The notes below the pieces were generated by a model. It saw nothing but the letters and a program-made list of their open reading frames with translations. It ran no database searches and was not told the origin of the DNA. Below are positions 57,761 through 64,000 of a stretch of 64,000 nt of DNA, in pieces. The position numbers and the translations under genes are program-made. The DNA comes from Scandinavium vulneris_A (GTDB taxonomy: Bacteria > Pseudomonadota > Gammaproteobacteria > Enterobacterales > Enterobacteriaceae). The stretch spans positions 186,001 through 250,000 of the forward strand of contig JBKGRZ010000006.1 in assembly GCA_046518185.1 (NCBI GenBank). The letters are read 5' to 3'. Position 1 is the stretch's first letter. Each line of letters starts with the position of its first letter.

Positions 57761-59302
57761 TTACCAGGACTGGGTTGCTTTGAAGGAATCGAGGATGCCT
57801 TTCAGCTTGCCTTCGATTTCGTCGTTATAGCCACCGGTCTGGTTGATTTCTTGCATCAGCGGAGCGTGGTCACGGTCGACGTAAGCCAGCAGAGCGGCTT
57901 CGAAGCTACCGATTTTCGCCAGTTCCACATCTTCGAGGTAACCGCGTTCAGCCGCGAACAGAACCAGACCCTGCTGTGCAACAGACATTGGGGCATATTG
58001 TTTCTGTTTCAGCAGCTCGGTCACTTTCTGACCGTGGCTCAGCTGTTTACGGGTTGCTTCATCCAAGTCGGATGCGAACTGAGAGAACGCAGCCAGTTCA
58101 CGATACTGTGCCAGTGCGGTACGAATACCACCGGACAGTTTCTTGATGATCTTGGTCTGAGCAGCACCACCAACACGGGATACGGAGATACCCGGGTTAA
58201 CTGCCGGACGAATACCGGAGTTAAACAGGTTGGTTTCCAGGAAGATCTGACCATCGGTAATGGAAATTACGTTAGTCGGAACGAACGCGGAAACGTCGCC
58301 AGCCTGCGTTTCGATAATCGGCAGCGCAGTCAGGGAACCGGTTTTACCTTTCACTTCACCGTTGGTGAATTTCTCAACGTATTCCGCGTTTACGCGGGAT
58401 GCGCGCTCCAGCAGACGGGAGTGGAGGTAGAACACGTCGCCCGGGAATGCTTCACGTCCTGGTGGACGACGGAGCAGCAGGGAAACCTGACGGTAAGCAA
58501 CAGCCTGTTTGGACAGGTCATCGTAAACGATCAGCGCATCTTCACCGCGGTCGCGGAAGTATTCGCCCATTGCGCAACCGGCATATGGCGCCAGGTATTG
58601 CAGTGCAGCAGATTCAGACGCGGTCGCAACCACAACGATGGTGTTGGCCAGAGCGTTATGCTCTTCCAGTTTACGCACCACGTTAGAAATGGTGGACGCT
58701 TTCTGGCCGATAGCCACGTACACACATTTGATGCCGGAATCACGCTGGTTGATGATCGCATCGATTGCCATCGCGGTTTTACCGGTCTGACGGTCACCGA
58801 TGATCAGCTCACGCTGGCCACGGCCGATTGGAATCATCGCATCGACGGATTTATAACCGGTCTGAACAGGCTGATCAACGGACTGACGTTCGATTACGCC
58901 CGGTGCGATAACTTCGATTGGCGAGAAGCCATCGTTATCAACCGGACCTTTACCGTCAATAGGTGCACCCAGGGTGTTCACCACGCGGCCTAACATGCCA
59001 CGGCCAACCGGAACTTCGAGAATACGGCCAGTACACTTAACCTTCATGCCTTCGGCCAGGTCAGCGTATGGACCCATCACAACTGCACCTACGGAGTCGC
59101 GCTCCAGGTTCAGTGCGATAGCGTAACGGTTACCCGGAAGGGAAATCATCTCACCCTGCATACAATCGGCCAGGCCGTGGATGCGGATAACACCGTCACT
59201 TACGGAAACAATAGTACCTTCGTTGTGAGCCTCGCTCACAACATTGAACTGAGCAATGCGCTGCTTGATCAGTTCGCTGATTTCGGTGGAATTCAGTTGC
59301 AT
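57761..59302 (-). CDS. atpA: F1 ATP synthase alpha subunit
   Basis: A 513-residue non-catalytic nucleotide-binding subunit with P-loop GDRQTGKTAMA and the alpha-specific arginine finger region SVSRVGGAAQ. Confidence 0.98.
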   Translation of the reverse strand: MQLNSTEISELIKQRIAQFNVVSEAHNEGTIVSVSDGVIRIHGLADCMQGEMISLPGNRYAIALNLERDSVGAVVMGPYADLAEGMKVKCTGRILEVPVGRGMLGRVVNTLGAPIDGKGPVDNDGFSPIEVIAPGVIERQSVDQPVQTGYKSVDAMIPIGRGQRELIIGDRQTGKTAMAIDAIINQRDSGIKCVYVAIGQKASTISNVVRKLEEHNALANTIVVVATASESAALQYLAPYAGCAMGEYFRDRGEDALIVYDDLSKQAVAYRQVSLLLRRPPGREAFPGDVFYLHSRLLERASRVNAEYVEKFTNGEVKGKTGSLTALPIIETQAGDVSAFVPTNVISITDGQIFLETNLFNSGIRPAVNPGISVSRVGGAAQTKIIKKLSGGIRTALAQYRELAAFSQFASDLDEATRKQLSHGQKVTELLKQKQYAPMSVAQQGLVLFAAERGYLEDVELAKIGSFEAALLAYVDRDHAPLMQEINQTGGYNDEIEGKLKGILDSFKATQSW

Positions 59303-59314
59303 GCTCCAGTCCCC

Positions 59315-59848
59315 TTAAGACTGCAAGACGTCTGCAAGGCGTTCAAGACGGCCGCGTACGCTACCATCAATGACTGTATCACCCGTGCGGATGATAACGC
59401 CTGCCATTACAGACTTATCGATTTTGCAATTCAGCTTAACTTTGCGTGACAGACGTTTTTCCATCGCGGCAGTGATTTTCGCGAGCTGTTCGTCACTCAG
59501 TGCGGATGCAGAAGTCACTTCGACTTCAGCGGTCGCTTCACTCAGCGCGCGTAAATGCGCGAACTGCTCAAGAACATCAGGGAGCGCTTTCAAACGACCA
59601 TTTTCAGCCATCACCCGAACCAGGTTCTGACCGTTGGCGTCCAGCTGCTCACCGCAGATTGCGATGAACGCATCTGCGAGCGTTTCCGGCGCCAGGGCGC
59701 CAGAAAGTAACTCTGCCATTTGGTCGTTTTTGGTGACCTCGGCGGCGAACGCCAGCATATCTTGCCAGCTGTCTACGCTTTGGTTTTCGACCGCAAAGTC
59801 AAAAGCTGCTTTGGCGTAGGGGCGAGCTACCGTTACAAATTCAGACAT
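59315..59848 (-). CDS. atpH: F1 ATP synthase delta subunit
   Basis: A 177-residue stator (OSCP-like) protein: six-helix N-terminal domain (FVTVARPYAKAAFDFA) and a C-terminal domain binding subunit b. It is 12 bp before atpA. Confidence 0.97.
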   Translation of the reverse strand: MSEFVTVARPYAKAAFDFAVENQSVDSWQDMLAFAAEVTKNDQMAELLSGALAPETLADAFIAICGEQLDANGQNLVRVMAENGRLKALPDVLEQFAHLRALSEATAEVEVTSASALSDEQLAKITAAMEKRLSRKVKLNCKIDKSVMAGVIIRTGDTVIDGSVRGRLERLADVLQS

Positions 59849-59862
59849 CAGCCCCTCCCTCC

Positions 59863-60333
59863 TTACAGTTCAGCGACAAGTTTATCCACGATGTCGCTGT
59901 TAGCAGCTTCATCCACGGAACGTTCGATGATCTTCTCGGCACCAGCAACAGCCAGAATCGCGACCTGCTTGCGAAGTTCTTCGCGAGCACGTTTACGCTC
60001 GGCGTCGATCTCAGCCTGCGCCTGGGCAACGATTTTGCTACGTTCCTGTTCTGCTTCAGCTTTCGCTTCATCCATGATCTGAGAACGACGCTTGTTAGCT
60101 TGTTCAATGATCACCTGGGCTTCCGCTTTCGCTTTTTTCAGCTGGTCGGTCGCGTTGGCCTGTGCAAGGTCCAAATCTTTCTTAGCGCGTTCTGCAGAAG
60201 ACAGTCCGTCAGAAATTTCTTTCTGACGTTTTTCGATGGCTGCCATTAATGGCGGCCATACGTACTTCATGCAGAACCAGACAAAGAGAACAAACGCGAT
60301 GGCCTGGCCGAGGATTGTTGCGTTCATGTTCAC
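59863..60333 (-). CDS. atpF: Fo ATP synthase b subunit
   Basis: A 156-residue stator stalk: one N-terminal membrane helix (residues 4-22) and a long hydrophilic coiled coil rich in Ala/Lys/Glu. Confidence 0.97.
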   Translation of the reverse strand: MNMNATILGQAIAFVLFVWFCMKYVWPPLMAAIEKRQKEISDGLSSAERAKKDLDLAQANATDQLKKAKAEAQVIIEQANKRRSQIMDEAKAEAEQERSKIVAQAQAEIDAERKRAREELRKQVAILAVAGAEKIIERSVDEAANSDIVDKLVAEL

Positions 60334-60367
60334 AGCACAATACCTCTTAAAATTTGATGACTACTTA

Positions 60368-60607
<240 letters not shown>

Positions 60608-60656
60608 GACAGTCTCCAGTTTGTTTCAGTTAAAACGTAGTAGTGTTGGTAAAGAA

Positions 60657-61472
<816 letters not shown>

Positions 61473-61480
61473 GATGCCTT

Positions 61481-61861
61481 TTACCCTTTGTTGTTGATTA
61501 CAGCTGGTGCCAGAACTTGTACCACCAGCACCAAAACCCACGTCACTATCAGCGGCACAAATACCGCTTTAACAACCGCCAGCGCCACCGCAAGGAGGGC
61601 AAAGGTCAGCAACACCTTAAACACTTCGCCGAAGGCGAAAGACCAGGCCACTCGGCCTTTGGCAGGTGTATGCGCCTGATGACGCCAGGCAAAAATCATA
61701 AACAATGCATTTGGCACGACTACCGCCAAACCTCCACACACTGCGGAGATGCCCCAGAAGGGGTCTTTGAGGCAGAACAGCAATCCACTTGCTGTGACTG
61801 CCAGAAGCTGAATGAACAGAAGCTTACGAGCAACGTTTCTACTCAAGAGCGACACAGACAT
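61481..61861 (-). CDS. atpI: AtpI, c-ring assembly/Mg2+-related membrane protein
   Basis: A 126-residue protein with four helices, first in the atp operon. It aids c-ring assembly or Mg uptake and is not essential. The start at 61861 (MSVSLLSRNVARKL) matches E. coli; the open frame extends 30 codons further without similarity. Confidence 0.94.
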   Translation of the reverse strand: MSVSLLSRNVARKLLFIQLLAVTASGLLFCLKDPFWGISAVCGGLAVVVPNALFMIFAWRHQAHTPAKGRVAWSFAFGEVFKVLLTFALLAVALAVVKAVFVPLIVTWVLVLVVQVLAPAVINNKG

Positions 61862-61951
61862 CACGTATTTACTCCTGCTCCCTTCGGGGTATGTCGCGTG
61901 TCGTATAAAACGTTCTTTGAGGCTCAGAGTCAAGCAGCAAAAAGCGGACAA

Positions 61952-61980
61952 ATTATACGGTGACGCCCCGTGAATTCAAA
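61952..61980 (-). promoter_or_regulatory. atp operon promoter
   Basis: TTTGAA (61975-61980) and TATAAT (61952-61957) on the minus strand with 17 bp between them. The predicted RNA start is near 61946, giving a leader of about 85 nt before atpI. Confidence 0.75.
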
Positions 61981-62370
61981 CAATAAGTAGCGAAAAGGTG
62001 AATAAATGTTTAAATAATTTTCAGCCTGCCTGTTTTTGGACTTTTCACCAAACTGTGAACAATCAGGCAAAACTGCAAACCACGCGAAAAACCGGGCATA
62101 AAAGCGTGCATCCGATCACAAAAAAAACATTCTTACGCGCATCGAAATGATGGCTATAAAAAATCCCGCGAATTCATCTTTCTGAATTCAATAACAAATT
62201 TTTGAGACTCTTTTTAAAACAGCCCCATACACCCTAAAAACCTTTCATTGACATTTTTAATAAAGATTTAACATCAAAAAGCTATTCATGACGTCGATTT
62301 TTAGCAGGCTGATATTTTCGCTGTTGACTATCTCGCCGGTTAAGCAAATAACGAAATGTGAATGAAATGC

Positions 62371-62420
62371 AAAAAAGCAGTGACCGCCGCGTTAAATGTA
62401 ACTAAACGTATCACTGCTTT
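62371..62420 (-). terminator. terminator of the gid operon
   Basis: On the minus strand AAAGCAGTGA pairs with TCACTGCTTTTTT across a loop of about 30 bases, ending in six T residues. Confidence 0.65.
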
Positions 62421-62477
62421 CATCACCGCGTTTTAACACTTAACGGGGCGTTGAAAAGCCACTTTTTTTGATAAAGA

Positions 62478-63101
62478 TTAAATTTTTGTTGGCTTAATTT
62501 TCACCAAATGACGCTCGCCTTCTAGCTGAGGAACGGTGAGCTTAACTATCTCTTCTACCGAGAATTGCGCCGGTAACTGCGCTATCTCATCTTCAGGCAC
62601 CAGGCCCTTCAGCGCATAAAAACGCCCCTGCTCCGCTGGCAGATGATGACACCAGTTCACCATATCCGTCAGAGAGGCAAATGCGCGGCTGATAACGCCA
62701 TCGAACGGCGGCTCAGCGGGGAATTCCTCCACACGGCTCTGCACCGGTGTCACGTTGTCCAGTTTCAGCTCATGCTGAACCTGACGCAGAAAACGCACGC
62801 GCTTTCCAAGGCTGTCCAACAGAGTGAACTGCGCCTGAGGCAGAACAATTGCCAATGGAATGCCTGGCAACCCTGGGCCAGTGCCGACGTCAATGAAGCG
62901 TGTTCCCTGCAAATGCGGTGCGACGATGATGCTGTCGAGGATGTGACGCACCAGCATCTCGTTCGGATCGCGCACCGAGGTCAGGTTGTACGCTTTATTC
63001 CATTTGTGGAGCAGTTCGACGTAAGCCACCAGTTGCTGTTGCTGGTGATCGGACAACGAAATGCCTGCTTCTGCGAGCAGACGAGAGAGTTTGTTGAGCA
63101 C
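62478..63101 (-). CDS. rsmG: 16S rRNA m7G527 methyltransferase RsmG
   Basis: A 207-residue SAM-dependent enzyme that methylates G527 of 16S rRNA. The SAM motif FIDVGTGPGLPGIPLAIV is clear. The start GTG at 63101 gives the E. coli length; an ATG at 63137 with a better ribosome-binding site (AGGACGGG) would add 12 residues and is a fair alternative. It is 101 bp after mnmG on the same strand. Loss of this enzyme gives low-level streptomycin resistance. Confidence 0.95.
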   Translation of the reverse strand: MLNKLSRLLAEAGISLSDHQQQQLVAYVELLHKWNKAYNLTSVRDPNEMLVRHILDSIIVAPHLQGTRFIDVGTGPGLPGIPLAIVLPQAQFTLLDSLGKRVRFLRQVQHELKLDNVTPVQSRVEEFPAEPPFDGVISRAFASLTDMVNWCHHLPAEQGRFYALKGLVPEDEIAQLPAQFSVEEIVKLTVPQLEGERHLVKIKPTKI

Positions 63102-63202
63102 GGTGAATACCTGTTGAGCTGCGGTTGACGGGGTCATTCCCGTCCTGTGGATATTGTCAGCCCAGTAAGCATAGTGCCTCCAGGCTGACAATGTACAAAT
63201 AC

Positions 63203-64000
63203 TTAGGCGCTGCGGCGCAGCATGCCCTGTTTTTTCAGCCAAACCAGTAAAATTGAAATGGCTGCTGGGGTCACACCGGAGATACGCGTCGCCTGGCCGA
63301 TGGATGACGGTTTGTGATCGTTAAGCTTGGCGATCACTTCGTTGGACAACCCCGAAACCTGACGATAATCGAGAGTGGCAGGCAAAAGGGTGTTCTCATT
63401 GCGTTGCTGCTTTTCAATTTCGTCCTGCTGACGGGCGATGTAGCCCTCGTATTTAACCTGAATTTCCACCTGTTCAGCGGCCTGAGCATCTTGCAGCCCT
63501 GGCGCAAACGGTGACAGCTGAACCAGCTGTTCGTAGGTGACTTCCGGACGACGCAGCAGATCTTCTCCGCTAGCTTCACGCGAAAGCGGAGCCGTCAGGT
63601 GAGCATTTACTTCGGCTGCCGATTCGGCAGATGGGTTCACCCAGGTGGTTTTCAGTCGCTGACGCTCACGCTCGATACTTTCCAGTTTCTCGTTGAAACG
63701 CGCCCAGCGTGCGTCGTCCACCAGACCCAGCTCGCGACCCTGTTCGGTCAGGCGCAGGTCGGCGTTGTCTTCCCGCAGCATCAGACGATATTCCGCGCGC
63801 GAGGTGAACATGCGGTACGGTTCTTTGGTTCCGAGCGTACAGAGGTCGTCGACCAGTACGCCGAGGTAAGCCTGATCGCGGCGTGGTGCCCAGCCGTCTT
63901 TGTCCGCAGAGCAGCGCGCGGCGTTCAAACCGGCCAGCAGACCCTGAGCTGCGGCTTCTTCGTAGCCGGTGGTGCCGTTGATCTGCCCGGCAAAGAACAG
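63203..64000 (-). CDS. mnmG: MnmG tRNA uridine modification enzyme, C-terminal part
   Basis: The C-terminal 265 residues of MnmG (GidA), cut by the window end; the full protein is about 629 residues. The frame is open to base 64000 and includes LFFAGQINGTTGYEEAAAQG, RDQAYLGVLVDDL, the FTSRAEYRL segment and the end LLVWLKKQGMLRR. With MnmE it modifies U34 in tRNAs. The FAD-binding N-terminus and oriC lie outside the window. Confidence 0.97.
   Translation of the reverse strand: MFFAGQINGTTGYEEAAAQGLLAGLNAARCSADKDGWAPRRDQAYLGVLVDDLCTLGTKEPYRMFTSRAEYRLMLREDNADLRLTEQGRELGLVDDARWARFNEKLESIERERQRLKTTWVNPSAESAAEVNAHLTAPLSREASGEDLLRRPEVTYEQLVQLSPFAPGLQDAQAAEQVEIQVKYEGYIARQQDEIEKQQRNENTLLPATLDYRQVSGLSNEVIAKLNDHKPSSIGQATRISGVTPAAISILLVWLKKQGMLRRSA

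Larger units (their letters stand above)
61862..62477. other. atp promoter region and rsmG downstream gap
   Basis: This 616-base AT-rich gap holds the atp promoter (61952-61980) and the rsmG terminator (62371-62420). Nothing gene-like was seen in the remaining part, which is rich in A/T tracts and may bind nucleoid proteins. Confidence 0.6.

Noticed and set aside
57851..58993. 380-codon open frame antisense to atpA
   Set aside because: Shadow of a highly expressed gene with strongly biased codons; no protein features.

Overview
The window is a chromosomal segment of an enteric bacterium (Enterobacteriaceae) flanking, but not including, the replication origin. Gene content and order follow the E. 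coli/Salmonella backbone closely: yicS/yicL/nlpA - selC - yicJI - yicN - ilvNB/ivbL - istR/tisB - emrD - glv - yidE - ibpBA - yidQ/yidR/yidA - gyrB/recF/dnaN/dnaA - rpmH/rnpA/yidD/yidC/mnmE - mdtL/yidZ - yieE/yieF/adeP/yieH - phoU/pstBACS - chemoreceptor - glmS/glmU - atpCDGAHFEBI - rsmG/mnmG (cut by the window end). It is not E. coli itself: the tryptophanase operon is absent between mnmE and mdtL, the dgo/cbr genes and yidB are absent around yidA, GlvC is a fused IICB protein, and several genes not expected at these places in E. coli are present. This fits an Enterobacter/Lelliottia-like genus, but the genus cannot be fixed from this sequence alone.

Layout. 1-9.5 kb is the accessory part: a GNAT acetyltransferase, a TetR/DHA2-pump pair with a palindromic operator, a DUF1348 (NTF2-like) gene split by a 1.1-kb Tn3-related remnant that carries a truncated resolvase, one 38-bp terminal inverted repeat and an AT-rich orphan gene, then a secreted serine hydrolase, nlpA, and a small cluster next to tRNA-Sec (selC) with a SymE-like toxin gene and two small ribbon-helix-helix-like genes. 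9.5-26 kb holds sugar and amino-acid genes (alpha-xylosidase/symporter; acetohydroxy acid synthase I with its leader attenuator; 6-phospho-alpha-glucosidase/PTS), the SOS toxin-antitoxin locus tisB/istR and the small heat-shock proteins. 26-42 kb is the replication and ribosome/membrane-insertion core. 42-52 kb is purine uptake, phosphate uptake (with Pho boxes and an ERIC element inside the operon) and a Tsr-like receptor. 51-64 kb is amino-sugar synthesis, F1Fo ATP synthase and the gid genes.

The items most worth a second look are the Tn3-remnant passenger gene (4868-5239), a short CRP-flanked transcription unit between atpC and glmU that could be a small RNA and encodes a 16-residue peptide (about 54706-54860), the divergent tisB/istR pair, the selC-adjacent cluster with its GTACGTAC palindromes, the ERIC element between pstB and phoU, and the pentapeptide-less chemoreceptor that shares a regulatory region with pstS. 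No CRISPR array, integrase, rRNA or intact insertion sequence was seen. Family assignments come from sequence recognition without database searches.
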